Of a stretch of DNA of 64,000 nt, positions 25,263 through 35,102 are shown piece after piece. Below the pieces are notes generated by a model. The model was not told the origin of the DNA and did not search any database. It saw only the letters and a program-made list of their open reading frames with translations. The DNA comes from Candidatus Obscuribacterales bacterium. GTDB lineage: Bacteria > Cyanobacteriota > Vampirovibrionia > Obscuribacterales > Obscuribacteraceae. Position numbers and translations under genes: made by a program. Each line of letters opens with the position of its first letter. The first letter of the stretch is position 1. The DNA is taken from the NCBI GenBank assembly GCA_021732025.1, contig JAKFVU010000027.1, positions 18,569 to 82,568 of the forward strand. Reading direction: 5' to 3'.

Positions 25263-26726
25263 TTACTTATGAGTTAGGGCCGCTTCCAGACGGGATTTTA
25301 CTCGCTCGGCACCTAGTATTGAAATAATTGAACCCAGATCTGGACCTTGGGTTTTTCCTGATAAGGCGGCTCGAACGGGCCAGTAAAGGTCTTTTCCTTT
25401 TAAGGAAATTTCTTTACCGAAGGCGTCGACCGCCTTCTTACAGGCTTGATGGTCATCCCAGGGCATTGCCCCAAGACCATTTAGCATTGTGGTGAGAACC
25501 TTTTTGGCATTGTCAGAACTAAGAACGCTTTGGACAACATCGTCGGGAATAGTGAGGGGCTCAAAGTAGAATTGCACCGCTGCGGTTAGCTCAGACAGTG
25601 TGGTCAGGCCTTCTCGCACTGAAGCAACTATTGCCGCAAGCTGAGCTGAGCTGTAGGCGCTGGTATCGTAGGTGGTGAGGAATGGTGTTGCTCTGCTGAC
25701 GATTAGTTCGAGCGGCAAACTTCTGATGTAATGGCTATTGAACCAGTTGAGGCGGGCAACGTCGAAAACTGCTGGGCTTTTAGATACTTTGTCGAGATCA
25801 AAGACAGCGGCGGCTTCATCTAGGTCATAGATTTCTTTGCCTTCAGGATGGGTGAAGCTCATTTGCGCAAGATAGTTGACGATCGCTTCTGGCATGTAGC
25901 CTTGAGCGCGATAGTAATCGATATGAACAGTCTCACCGTGCTTACGCTTAGAGAGCTTCTGGTGCTCAATGTCAAAAATTAGCGGAGCGTGACCGAACTC
26001 TGGTGCTTCCTTGGCCATGGCCTGATAAAGCAGCAATTGTTTGGCTGTGTTGTGAATGTGATCTTCGCCGCGAATGACATGACTCATTTTCATGTCTACG
26101 TCGTCAATCACCACAGCGAAGTTGTAGATGGCTACGCCGTTTGATTTGACTATAACCATGTCGCCGCCGAGATCTGACGTGTCAATGGCGATTTCGCCTT
26201 TGACGTGATCGTGCCACGATACTACCTGTGGTTCTTCGACGATGAAACGAACTGAGGGAATGCGACCTTCTTCTTCAAATTGTTTGCGTTGTTCAGCGCT
26301 AGTTTCTCGGCCTCTGTTGTCGTAACGAGGCGCTGCATTAGTGGCCTTTTGCTCTTCTTTGAGAGCCGCTAGCTCTTCTTGGGTGGCGTAGCACAAATAA
26401 GCTTTGCCACTGCTAATCAGCTGATTGGCCATGGTGTTGTAGTGATCGATTTTTTCTGTCTGGCGATATGGTGCGTAGGGTCCGCCGATATCGAGGCCCT
26501 CGTCCCAAATCAAGCCCAGCCATTTCAATCCGTCGATGATGTCTTTTGTGTATGTCTCTTTCGAGCGTTCTTCATCGGTATCTTCTAGGCGAAGAATGAA
26601 CGTGCCTTTATGCCTTTTGGCATAAAGGTAATTGTAAAGAGCCGTGCGGGCCGTGCCAACATGCAAATTGCCTGTCGGGCTGGGGGCTATGCGAACTCGT
26701 ACTTCTGTGTTCATATCAAGACGCAT
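25263..26726 (-). CDS. gltX: Glutamyl-tRNA synthetase
   Basis: 487 aa from the ATG at 26726, which has AGGTG upstream; the TTG at 26744 is the longest option and the ATG at 26714 is also possible. Class I motifs: PSPTGNLHVGTARTAL (HIGH-type) and KLSKRKHG (KMSKS-type). The anticodon-binding C-terminus is complete. It attaches Glu to tRNA-Glu and, in bacteria without GlnRS, also to tRNA-Gln. It heads the gltX-cysS pair. Confidence 0.97.
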   Translation of the reverse strand: MRLDMNTEVRVRIAPSPTGNLHVGTARTALYNYLYAKRHKGTFILRLEDTDEERSKETYTKDIIDGLKWLGLIWDEGLDIGGPYAPYRQTEKIDHYNTMANQLISSGKAYLCYATQEELAALKEEQKATNAAPRYDNRGRETSAEQRKQFEEEGRIPSVRFIVEEPQVVSWHDHVKGEIAIDTSDLGGDMVIVKSNGVAIYNFAVVIDDVDMKMSHVIRGEDHIHNTAKQLLLYQAMAKEAPEFGHAPLIFDIEHQKLSKRKHGETVHIDYYRAQGYMPEAIVNYLAQMSFTHPEGKEIYDLDEAAAVFDLDKVSKSPAVFDVARLNWFNSHYIRSLPLELIVSRATPFLTTYDTSAYSSAQLAAIVASVREGLTTLSELTAAVQFYFEPLTIPDDVVQSVLSSDNAKKVLTTMLNGLGAMPWDDHQACKKAVDAFGKEISLKGKDLYWPVRAALSGKTQGPDLGSIISILGAERVKSRLEAALTHK

Positions 26727-26791
26727 TTTAGCACCTAGGTTCAAATGAACCGGCTTTAGCTCTTGACGTGCTTTACACTTCTAGCTCAAAA

Positions 26792-27673
26792 CTAGCGATC
26801 AGCTGGGTTGATAACCATGCAATCAACCATGGCCACGCCTGATGAGAGCATGTTTAGCTTCTCGGCCGCGCCACGGGAAAGATCTATTACGCGGTCATCC
26901 ACAAACGGTCCACGATCGTTAACTTGGACAACGCAGGTGGCACCAGTGCGACGGTTCATAACCAATAATTTTGTGCCGAATGGCAATGTGCGATGAGCGG
27001 CAGTGAGGCCGTGCATGTCGAAACGATCGCCATTTGAAGTGCGACGGCCGTGGAATTTGCCGCCATACCAGGAGGCGTGTCCACTAAAGTTAGGAGAAAA
27101 ATTGTCTGGTGCCACATTGAGGTTGGGCAGCGCTGAGTGGTTAAGACAAGCCACTAGTGCCTGCTCTGGTGATTGCGTCTCGGCTAGCTTGAGGAAGTTA
27201 GCTGGAATCTGCTGCACACCCAAGATTGTGCGAATACTGTTTACTATTTTGAAGCTATATTCGAGTGCCGACGACTTGTTTGTTTCAGGCAATTCGAACT
27301 TCACAGCGTTGCTGCCATCTATACGAATTGCTGCTAACTGACCTTCGCAGGCCGGAACCAATTTGGCGGGGTCTAATTTCTCGCCTTTGAGCAGGTCTTG
27401 CAGTCTATCTGCTAAATCTTCGGCGCGGTCTTCTGCTGAGCCAGCAGGGGTCTCTCCGCGATAGGTAATAAGTTCTTTGCCGTTAAGAGTAACGGAGGCA
27501 CATTCTTGATCGTTTTCTTCCCAAACATTTGATTCAACTTCTGGGTCAATATCTGCACCCGCACTGACGTTGTCGGAGGCTAATGCTTGTGAGGTGCTAC
27601 AGAAGGTAGCTGCCACCAGGCTGAGGGCCAGTGCTACTCGTTTATGTTTAGCTTGAAGGAACATCGAGATCAT
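26792..27673 (-). CDS. RlpA-like double-psi beta-barrel protein
   Basis: 293 aa from the ATG at 27673 (the ATG at 27664 is as good). The frame stays open to 27985, but those 104 codons do not look like protein, while the chosen start gives a clear signal peptide (KRVALALSLVAATFCSTSQALA). The C-terminal ~95 residues are the RlpA/DPBB domain: GHASWYGGKFHGRRTSNGD, then LPFGTKLLV and VNDRGPFVDDRVIDLS, with the conserved catalytic-type Asp and His. RlpA proteins are septal peptidoglycan-binding lytic enzymes or their relatives. There is no SPOR domain and no lipobox. Confidence 0.88.
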   Translation of the reverse strand: MISMFLQAKHKRVALALSLVAATFCSTSQALASDNVSAGADIDPEVESNVWEENDQECASVTLNGKELITYRGETPAGSAEDRAEDLADRLQDLLKGEKLDPAKLVPACEGQLAAIRIDGSNAVKFELPETNKSSALEYSFKIVNSIRTILGVQQIPANFLKLAETQSPEQALVACLNHSALPNLNVAPDNFSPNFSGHASWYGGKFHGRRTSNGDRFDMHGLTAAHRTLPFGTKLLVMNRRTGATCVVQVNDRGPFVDDRVIDLSRGAAEKLNMLSSGVAMVDCMVINPADR

Positions 27674-28303
27674 TAAGTGATCACTCTCTCTAGTGCCTGG
27701 GCCAGGCGTATTGCTGATGCGTTCTCGGATGGGAGAGAACCGTTTTTCTATGGCTGCGCTGGGCGTATATGCGATAGATAACTTCCGGCCAGGTCTTTCG
27801 AAGCAGGCGAAAAGGTAACAGATGGCTTGGTGGCACGTCAAAGATCCGCTGACAAGTTCGATTTTTCTGAACTGATTTGGTGTTGCGGGATTGTTTGCGA
27901 AATTTAAGAAAGGTGGAGTTGACAAAATGTTTGAGATCTGCCGCCCCCTTGGCTTGCTGTGAGCTTTCATCACTGGCTTTAGCACAACGAAGATGAAGCG
28001 TCGCTCATCTTGCTCCTTGGTAAGTGATGTCAGGGGCGTAAGGTAACGCTCTGTAAAACCTTTGTTAAGCGCGGCCTATTTATTTCATCCGCTAAGTTAT
28101 TAGCATTTCACAAAGCCCTAATCGCAAGTACCTGCTGCGTTCTCAAGGCTTTACTGCAGGCTCTCGTATATGTCCTGGGATCTTAAACTTTCTTCGTCAA
28201 ATATTGTGTTGCGAAGAGACATTTGCTCTTCCGCTCATAGTTGATTAAGTCTGATTATCAGGCACTGCCAGTAGTATCGGACGCTAAAATGGCTCTCTGG
28301 GCT
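27674..28303 (-). other. Long leader/intergenic region upstream of the RlpA-like gene
   Basis: About 630 bp without a convincing gene, between the YebC-family gene and the RlpA-like gene. On the minus strand a GTTCTC/GAGAAC hairpin lies at 27721-27740, about 50 nt before the start codon. A short stretch (GAAC, 3 nt, GTCAGC, within 27850-27863) faintly recalls the c-di-AMP riboswitch that precedes some RlpA-family genes, but the other conserved blocks are not found. It probably holds the RlpA promoter and an unassigned leader. Confidence 0.35.
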
Positions 28304-29062
28304 CTAGTTCAAGAACTCTTGCATCCAATTTTGATCCATTTCAAAGTTGGCAAAAACTGACTGCACGTCATCATGATTTTCTAGGCTGTCTATCAGCCTG
28401 AGCAGCAGTCTGGCTGTCTCTGCACTGTCGATCTCAACAACTGTGCTCGGGATCATGGCGTTTTCTGCAGACGAAACCTTGTAACCTGCTTTTGCTAAAC
28501 CATCACGTACTTTTTCTAACTGATCAGGACTGCAGATTACCAGTGCCTCTGCTTCCATTGAAGTGTCGAGATCTTCTGCACCGGCATCTAGAGCCGCTGT
28601 AAGCAGAGCGTCTTCGTCGAACTGAGCACCTTTTTCTAAAAGCACTTCGCCACGCTCTTTAAACATCCAGCCAACACAGCCGCTGTCGCCCATGTTGCCA
28701 CCAAATTTTGAGAAGTACATGCGCACATCGCCGGCGGTTCTGTTGCGGTTGTCGGTAGTGCATTTTACGAGCACGGCAACCCCGCCTGGGCCGTATCCTT
28801 CATAAACGAGTTCTTCAAAATTGTCGAGAGCACCAGCTCCAGAGCCCTTTTCGATCGCTCGTTGAATATTATCGTTAGGTACGCCTTCAGCCTTCGCTCT
28901 ATCTATAGCCTGGCGCAAGCGGAAGTTACCATTGGGGTCACTGCCGCCAAGTTTGGTGGCGATGATGATTTCACGCGACATCTTGGCGTACATCACTCCA
29001 CGTTTTTGGTCGACGACAGCTTTGTGTCTTTTGATGGTGGCCCACTTTGAATGACCTGACAC
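28304..29062 (-). CDS. yebC: YebC/PmpR-family protein
   Basis: 252 aa, normal size. It begins with the conserved MSGHSKWATIKRHK from a GTG start with GAGGAG 8 bp upstream. The conserved NIQRAIEKGSGAG and GYGPGGVAVLVKC segments are present. The family is described as a transcriptional regulator (PmpR) and as a translation factor easing ribosome stalling on difficult peptides (YebC/TACO1). No ruvC is next to it as in E. coli. Confidence 0.94.
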   Translation of the reverse strand: MSGHSKWATIKRHKAVVDQKRGVMYAKMSREIIIATKLGGSDPNGNFRLRQAIDRAKAEGVPNDNIQRAIEKGSGAGALDNFEELVYEGYGPGGVAVLVKCTTDNRNRTAGDVRMYFSKFGGNMGDSGCVGWMFKERGEVLLEKGAQFDEDALLTAALDAGAEDLDTSMEAEALVICSPDQLEKVRDGLAKAGYKVSSAENAMIPSTVVEIDSAETARLLLRLIDSLENHDDVQSVFANFEMDQNWMQEFLN

Positions 29063-29346
29063 TTGTTACTCCTCACACAAAAAACGAAAAATACTTCCTT
29101 ATATATAGAATGCAATTTGGCAGTCAAGCGATAGCGCTAGCATCTGACAACCCCCTAAATTTCATTCGCTGCCTTAAATTGTCCCACGCGCATAGCTTGT
29201 GCACAAAAGACAGCTAGTTAACCTTTATTGTATGGTTGCTAGGTTGCTACAATTTGCGACTATTTAGAGATAAAGGAAGGCACTCAGCTTTTCAAGCGCT
29301 TAAGGTCATATGCACATGTGGCATTGACCCAATTACGGAGAACTCT

Positions 29347-31251
29347 ATGACTATTAGAAACTCGTTCAGGATTTTCACTTTTGCTTTAGCTGCAACTATT
29401 TCTGTCGGCTCTAATTTGGCCTGGAATATGGAAGCTTCAGCTCGTAGTGATTCCGATTCGATTTCGGGTCTTCAAATTGCGGCGAACAAGACTTATCAAA
29501 TTCGCATTACTCGTGAGACCGTTAGAGCTGATCAGCTCATGATGCAAGGCAAGTTCACTGAAGCTGCCGATCTGTATAAGGGTGAGATGACTCGCAGTCC
29601 TAAAAGTACAGCTGCTGCTGTTGGCTATGGCATGGCCCTTGCTAAGCAATTCAAACTCGATGCTGCTGAAGAAAATTTCGCCAAAGTATTGGCCAATGAT
29701 CCAATGAACGCCATGGCTCATGCTGGTAAAGCAATGGTGATGTTGAATCGCCTTACCTCATCGTCGGGCACTGTCATCAAAAACAAAGACGCCACTTTGC
29801 GTAGTGCCGAAGCTGAAGCCAAGCAAGCAATCAGTATTGACCCTGGCATGCCAGAGGCCCACATCACTTTAGGAAACATATATAAGGAACAGGGTCGTTT
29901 AGACGACGCTATCAACGAGTACAAAGAAGCGACTCACCTTGATCCTAAAAACTCTGAGGCCTACGGCCAAATGGGTATCGCTAAGCTCAATAAAGAGAAT
30001 TATGCTGATGCTGTTGCTGCCTTCAAACAGGCAGTGTCACTCAATTCTGGCAATTCAACAGCTCACTATGGTTTGGGCCGTGCTTACTATAAGCAAGGTC
30101 TCTACGACGAAGCTCTGAAGGAACTAAATACATCACTCTATCAAAACCGCAACAGCGCACCTGTGCACCAGACCATGGGTGACGTTTACGCAGCCCAAGG
30201 CAACACTGTAGCTGCTATTCAACAATTGCAAAAGTCAATCAGCATCAAGCCAGAGAATCCTGATGCTTACTTGCATATTGCTGATATCAGACAAGGCCGC
30301 GGCGATCTCGAAATGTCGATTGCTGAACTGCGCTCAGGCCTAGAGATGATGCCGAACAATCCCGATTTGCATTTGCGTGTGGCTGATCAAAGTTTGCAAC
30401 TAGAAAAGCTTGATGACGCTGTTAAAGAGTACCGCACAGTGCTTGATGCCAATCCACAAAACTCAGCTGCTGCTAAGGGTTTGACTAGAGCCTATTATCT
30501 TAAGGCCAACAAAGAAGCCACTGGTGCATTCTTTGTTTCAAACGAGTACGAGTCAGCACAACGCATGATTGATCAAGCGGTCAAAATGAACCCGAATGAC
30601 ATGGAACTGAGACTGGCACAAGCTAAGTTGCGTTCGATGGCTGGTGTTCCAATTGATCTGGCGAGCATTGGCACACCGACCAATGATGGCGAGAGAGTGG
30701 CTTACGCAGAGGCTCTTCTTGCCCAGAACAAATTTAGTGAATCTGATCAGCAGATGAACACTGTCATTGCTAACGCTGCTGATGCAAAGCAAACCTTTGC
30801 TGTCGGCGATCTGGCTTTGATGATCAAAGACCTTCCTAGTGCTGAAGCTGCTTACAAAAAAGCCGCAAGCTTCCCCGGTGGTGAAGAGAGAGCTAAGCGC
30901 GGTCTCAACTTAGTCGCTAAGCAAAAAGATGTTGCTCGGCAAGAACTAACTCTCGGCGACGATCTTGCTCGCCGCAGCCAACTCGCTAGCGCTATCGATA
31001 AATATCATGCTTCTATCTATGACAATCCAAAGATTGCCGATAGCCGCATGGGTATTGGTAAGACACTAGAAAGACTTAAGCCAGAGGCTTCAAAAGATCT
31101 TAAAGAAGCGGTTGTGCAGTACAAAGCCTACATGGCTCTAACTCCCAACATGCCTCCTAAAGAGGTCGAGAAGATGAACAAGAAAATTGCTAATCTTTCT
31201 GAGAAGGCCTACAAGCTTGAACAAAAAGAGAAAGAGCGCCAAAGAGGTTAG
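29347..31251 (+). CDS. Large secreted TPR protein
   Basis: 634 aa from the ATG at 29347, which has GGAG 6 bp upstream; the in-frame start at 29236 adds residues that do not look like protein. The signal peptide (FRIFTFALAATISVGSNLAW...ASA) is followed by at least ten 34-residue TPR units, clearest at about 100-390 (for example AHYGLGRAYYKQGLYDEALKEL). The C-terminus is Lys/Glu-rich. It has no enzyme domain; a periplasmic scaffold role is likely. It lies 42 bp upstream of murD, which has its own promoter. Confidence 0.83.
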   Translation: MTIRNSFRIFTFALAATISVGSNLAWNMEASARSDSDSISGLQIAANKTYQIRITRETVRADQLMMQGKFTEAADLYKGEMTRSPKSTAAAVGYGMALAKQFKLDAAEENFAKVLANDPMNAMAHAGKAMVMLNRLTSSSGTVIKNKDATLRSAEAEAKQAISIDPGMPEAHITLGNIYKEQGRLDDAINEYKEATHLDPKNSEAYGQMGIAKLNKENYADAVAAFKQAVSLNSGNSTAHYGLGRAYYKQGLYDEALKELNTSLYQNRNSAPVHQTMGDVYAAQGNTVAAIQQLQKSISIKPENPDAYLHIADIRQGRGDLEMSIAELRSGLEMMPNNPDLHLRVADQSLQLEKLDDAVKEYRTVLDANPQNSAAAKGLTRAYYLKANKEATGAFFVSNEYESAQRMIDQAVKMNPNDMELRLAQAKLRSMAGVPIDLASIGTPTNDGERVAYAEALLAQNKFSESDQQMNTVIANAADAKQTFAVGDLALMIKDLPSAEAAYKKAASFPGGEERAKRGLNLVAKQKDVARQELTLGDDLARRSQLASAIDKYHASIYDNPKIADSRMGIGKTLERLKPEASKDLKEAVVQYKAYMALTPNMPPKEVEKMNKKIANLSEKAYKLEQKEKERQRG

Positions 31252-31278
31252 AGCTTTTTCTCCCGACTGCAAGCCACC

Positions 31279-31287
31279 TGTTACAAT
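31279..31287 (+). promoter_or_regulatory. Extended -10 promoter of murD, apparently leaderless
   Basis: TGTTACAAT is a TGn extended -10 (TACAAT at 31282-31287). Only 6 bp separate it from the murD GTG at 31294, so transcription should begin on or next to the start codon. No Shine-Dalgarno sequence precedes the GTG. Confidence 0.5.
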
Positions 31288-31293
31288 TAGCGG

Positions 31294-32682
31294 GTGGCAG
31301 ACTGGAATAACAAGAAAGTAACGATTTTAGGATTAGGTAGAAGCGGCATCGCCGCCGCTTCCTACCTAGTTAAGCGCGGGGCTAAAGTTCTTGTATCCGA
31401 GTCTCAGCCGAAAGACAAGATCAATCCAAAGCTGCTAGCTGAGCTTTCTGCACTGCCTGTTGAAAGTGAGTTTGGCGCGCATAGTGAGCGCTGCTTAAGC
31501 TGGTCTGAGCTAGTTATTACTAGTCCTGGTATTCCGCCCCACTCTGACGTCATGCTCAGAGCGAAAGCTCATGGCCGCGAAGTTATATCTGATGTAGAGC
31601 TAGCTTTCCGCGAGTGCAAAGGGACCGTTCCTTTTATTGCTGTAACCGGCACCAATGGCAAGTCTACGACTACGGCGCTAATTAGCTACATTCTCGAAAA
31701 GGCGGGGCGCTTAGCGCCAGCTTGCGGCAATATCGGCGTGCCAATTTTGAGCCGGTTAGATAGTGGCCCTCTCGACTTTTTAGTGGTGGAAGTTAGCTCT
31801 TATCAGCTTCAGTATTCGCCAACTTTTGCACCCTTTATTGGCATTTGGCTTAACCTCACCCCAGACCACCTTGATTGGCATGGTGGGCTTGACCCATATA
31901 TAGAAGCAAAACGCTCTATGTTCGCCCATCAAGACCTCGAATCGTACGCCATTCTCAATCAAGACGATTCGGTGGTGGCCACGACTAAAACAAAAGCTGA
32001 GCTATTTCCTTTTACTCTTTTGCCCGATCCCAATCACGGCATACAAGGTGCATATCTAGAAGATGGCTTCTTGTGCTATTCGCACAATGCTCGCACTCGC
32101 GTTGTCTGTAGTGAAAAAGATTTGCGCATCATCGGCAAACACAACATCGAGAATGCACTAGCGGCCATCTCTGCTTGCTGCTTAGCCGGGTTGAATGAGA
32201 AAGAAATAGAGCAGCATTTGCGCACGTTTAAGGCCCTAGAGCATCGCCTAGAGTTTGTCGAAACCGTTGATGGCGTTGACTTTTACAATGATTCAAAGGC
32301 TACCAATACTGATTCAGCAATCAAAGCTCTAGAGTCGTTTCCTGAGAAAAGTGTCGTACTTATAGCCGGTGGCAAAGACAAAGGCACTCCACTATCCGAT
32401 TTAATTCTCTCGGTTAAAAAATACGCTTTGGGCGTTATCCTTATTGGTGAAGCTAAAGAACGCTTCGAAAGAGCGTTACGCGAAGCCGGATTTAACGATA
32501 TATACGTTGCCGCTACCATGGAGGAAGCTGTTCAAATCGGCGGAAAATTGAAAAAAGGACCAGTATTACTTTCCCCTGCCTGTGCCAGTTTCGATATGTT
32601 CAGGGATTTCGAGGATAGAGGCCGTGTCTTCAAGGATCTTGTCCGCGCAAGAGCGCGAGAGATGGCGTCGCCGCGACAATAG
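31294..32682 (+). CDS. murD: UDP-N-acetylmuramoyl-L-alanine:D-glutamate ligase
   Basis: 462 aa, standard length. N-terminal Rossmann-type UMP site (ILGLGRSG), ATP P-loop GTNGKST (118-124), the HLDWHG metal/substrate region (PDHLDWHGGLD) and the NDSKATN motif. It adds D-Glu to UDP-MurNAc-L-Ala in the cytoplasm, using ATP. It starts with GTG and is first of the murD-ftsW-murG group. Confidence 0.97.
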   Translation: MADWNNKKVTILGLGRSGIAAASYLVKRGAKVLVSESQPKDKINPKLLAELSALPVESEFGAHSERCLSWSELVITSPGIPPHSDVMLRAKAHGREVISDVELAFRECKGTVPFIAVTGTNGKSTTTALISYILEKAGRLAPACGNIGVPILSRLDSGPLDFLVVEVSSYQLQYSPTFAPFIGIWLNLTPDHLDWHGGLDPYIEAKRSMFAHQDLESYAILNQDDSVVATTKTKAELFPFTLLPDPNHGIQGAYLEDGFLCYSHNARTRVVCSEKDLRIIGKHNIENALAAISACCLAGLNEKEIEQHLRTFKALEHRLEFVETVDGVDFYNDSKATNTDSAIKALESFPEKSVVLIAGGKDKGTPLSDLILSVKKYALGVILIGEAKERFERALREAGFNDIYVAATMEEAVQIGGKLKKGPVLLSPACASFDMFRDFEDRGRVFKDLVRARAREMASPRQ

Positions 32683-33919
32683 CGGAGACTCAAACGATAA
32701 AACTTCTGCCGCACCTGAATACAGAGGCGGCATTGATCGTACTCTGGTTGGCATTGTCTTAAGCCTGTGTGGCTTCGGCTTAATGGCCGTCTATTCAGCC
32801 TCGGCACCCGAGGCTCAGCAAAGCTTCCACGATTCCACAACCCTGTTGCGCAAGCAGACCATGGCTTTTGTCATTGGCCTTTTTGTCATGTTTACGGTCA
32901 GTCGCTATGACTATCGCCGTTTGAAAAAGCTGGCTTGGCCTCTGGCCTTGTTTGCTCTGGCGTCGCTCGCTATAACTCTCGTCAATATTCCTGGTCTAAC
33001 TGTGCAAACCATGGGCTCAAGCCGTTGGTTGACCGTTGGTCCTCTGCAATTCCAACCGTCAGAAGTAGCAAAAGTAGCTACTATCTTGCTTTTGGCTTCA
33101 GGGCTATCGAGATATTTCTGGCGCGATCCTCAAATTCTCTTACGAATTGTAGTGGTGCTTGCTATGGCTGGCATCGTCATCAAACAGCCTGACTTAGGCA
33201 GTGCCAGTATGATTCTTGCTAGCCTGCTCACTCTATTGTTTGCCAGTGGTACCAACTTCTTGCTTCTTCTTGGTGCCCTCGGCGGCACTGCTCTGCTTGC
33301 CTGGCAGCACGTACAAAAACACCCGTATCAAATGGCCCGCATTGAGACTTGGCTTAATCCATATCTTCATCCGCAAAAAGAAGGCTGGAATATTATTCAA
33401 GCCCAGTATGCCATTGGCTCTGGCGGCCTCTGGGGTCAAGGATTTGGCCGCTCGTTGCAAAAACTCTATTATCTGCCTGTACAATTTGCCGACTTTATTT
33501 TTGCAGTAATAGCTGAAGAGTTTGGTTTGATTGGCTGTTGCTTACTGATCGGCCTTTTTGCTCTCTTTGGTGTCTACGGCTACCGCGCAGCCCTTTCGGC
33601 TAAGACCCTATTTGGTCGCATATTAGCGATTGGTATCACAAGTGAAATCTGTACCCAAGCCGTCATCAATATGATGGTAACGACAGGCCTCCTGCCAGTT
33701 ACCGGTATTACACTACCGTTCATCAGCTATGGTGGCACATCGCTGGTCGTCACTCTTTCTATGGTCGGCATTTTGCTATCAATCTCGCGCGATCGCGCTG
33801 CTATAGATGACGATGAAGATGGTGAAGAAGCTGATGAAGTGGAGACAACTCCACCCCTGCCACCTAATCAGCCGCCCACGAAACCCTCTCTCTCACCCAA
33901 TGCTTTAAGCACACTGTAA
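32624..33919 (+). CDS. ftsW: FtsW-family lipid II polymerase
   Basis: 431 aa from the GTG at 32624, which has GAGGA 8 bp upstream; a longer GTG start at 32582 lacks any ribosome site. This start overlaps murD by 59 bp. About ten membrane helices of the SEDS family: MGSSRWLTVGPLQFQPSEVAK and the C-terminal LPFISYGGTSLVVTLSMVGILL signature. A Pro-rich acidic tail follows. SEDS proteins polymerise lipid II into glycan strands. Position between murD and murG argues for FtsW (division) over RodA. Confidence 0.93.
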   Translation: MSSRILSAQERERWRRRDNSGDSNDKTSAAPEYRGGIDRTLVGIVLSLCGFGLMAVYSASAPEAQQSFHDSTTLLRKQTMAFVIGLFVMFTVSRYDYRRLKKLAWPLALFALASLAITLVNIPGLTVQTMGSSRWLTVGPLQFQPSEVAKVATILLLASGLSRYFWRDPQILLRIVVVLAMAGIVIKQPDLGSASMILASLLTLLFASGTNFLLLLGALGGTALLAWQHVQKHPYQMARIETWLNPYLHPQKEGWNIIQAQYAIGSGGLWGQGFGRSLQKLYYLPVQFADFIFAVIAEEFGLIGCCLLIGLFALFGVYGYRAALSAKTLFGRILAIGITSEICTQAVINMMVTTGLLPVTGITLPFISYGGTSLVVTLSMVGILLSISRDRAAIDDDEDGEEADEVETTPPLPPNQPPTKPSLSPNALSTL

Positions 33920-33934
33920 GGACTGTTCTGATAG

Positions 33935-35086
33935 ATGGCCGGTCATCGCATAGTACTAACAGGTGGTGGCACAGGTGGTCACATTTACCCAGCTCTTTCA
34001 GTGGCTGAGCAGATTAAGGACGATCCATCAGTCGAAGCCATCTTATATATAGGAGCGATTGGTCATCCTGAAGAGAAACTGGCAAAAGAGAATGGACTCG
34101 ATTTTGTTGGTTTGAACGTTTCTGGTATGCCGCGCAGTTTGTCACCCCGCCTCATTACTTGGCCGTTTCAAATGTGGACAGCAATCGAACGGGCCAAAGA
34201 AGTTTTACGCCAGTTCAAGCCCACTGTTGTATTGGGAACCGGCGGATATGCCTCTGCTCCACCCCTTGCCGCTGCAAATGCACTAGGAGTGCCAACCGCG
34301 GTGCATGAACCAGATGCCCATCCCGGGCTAGTGAACCGCCTCTTGTCTCGTCGAGCCCAATTAGTCTCGCTCGGTATGCAGGGTGCAGCCGCTCGCATTA
34401 ATGCTCCCCTTGGACGAATCGTTTTTAACGGCAATCCTGTGCGCAAGAGCTTCTTGGCCGAGCGTCACCGTGATGCTGGCTGTGCCATCTTGGGTCTGCG
34501 CTCAGACCTGAAAACTGTATTGGTAACTGGTGGCTCGCAGGGTGCGAAAGCACTTAACGAAGCTGTTGTCGCTGCTTTGCCGCGTTTGCTTGAGATTGAG
34601 CCACATATTCAAATTGTGCATCAGTGCGGCGATAAAAATCTCCATGACGTCAAAGAGAGGCTCAATCCGAGTTTAGCTCCTAGTCCTCGTTATCATTTGC
34701 GGGCTTACTTTGATGATCTATCGATTGCATATGCTGTTTCTGATCTGGCTATAACTAGAGCTGGAGCCATGACCGTGGCTGAGCTAGCCGTGACCGGAAC
34801 ACCAGCAATTTTTGTGCCTTATCCGTATGCTGCCCAAGACCATCAGACTCACAACGCGCGCTATATGGAGTCACAGAAAGCGGCACTGGTGATACCGCAA
34901 GAAGATCTTACCGGCGAAACAATTTTCAATCACATCGCTGCCTTGATCGGCGACGACAGCCGCTTACACGAGATGCGCAAGCGTATGACTGAGATTGGAA
35001 AGCCTGATGCGGCCAAGATTTTGGCGCAACAATTGAAAGAGATAAGCGCCCAGTATCAAGGCATAGTGCCCCAACCGACGGTCTAG
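33935..35086 (+). CDS. murG: UDP-GlcNAc:undecaprenyl-PP-MurNAc-pentapeptide GlcNAc transferase
   Basis: 383 aa. The glycine-rich N-terminal loop GGGTGGH (10-16), the GTGGYAS motif, HEPDAHPG acceptor region and the C-terminal donor site TRAGAMTVAEL are all present. It converts lipid I to lipid II on the inner membrane face. It begins 16 bp after ftsW, in the same operon. Confidence 0.97.
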   Translation: MAGHRIVLTGGGTGGHIYPALSVAEQIKDDPSVEAILYIGAIGHPEEKLAKENGLDFVGLNVSGMPRSLSPRLITWPFQMWTAIERAKEVLRQFKPTVVLGTGGYASAPPLAAANALGVPTAVHEPDAHPGLVNRLLSRRAQLVSLGMQGAAARINAPLGRIVFNGNPVRKSFLAERHRDAGCAILGLRSDLKTVLVTGGSQGAKALNEAVVAALPRLLEIEPHIQIVHQCGDKNLHDVKERLNPSLAPSPRYHLRAYFDDLSIAYAVSDLAITRAGAMTVAELAVTGTPAIFVPYPYAAQDHQTHNARYMESQKAALVIPQEDLTGETIFNHIAALIGDDSRLHEMRKRMTEIGKPDAAKILAQQLKEISAQYQGIVPQPTV

Positions 35087-35102
35087 TCTTACCTAATTTG
35101 AT

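Noticed and set aside
27750..27960. c-di-AMP (ydaO) riboswitch upstream of RlpA
   Set aside because: Only GAAC and GTCAGC fit; the other conserved purine-rich blocks are missing. Kept as a question, not called.
27674..27985. N-terminal extension of the RlpA-like protein
   Set aside because: Would bury the signal peptide 108 residues inside; composition is not protein-like.
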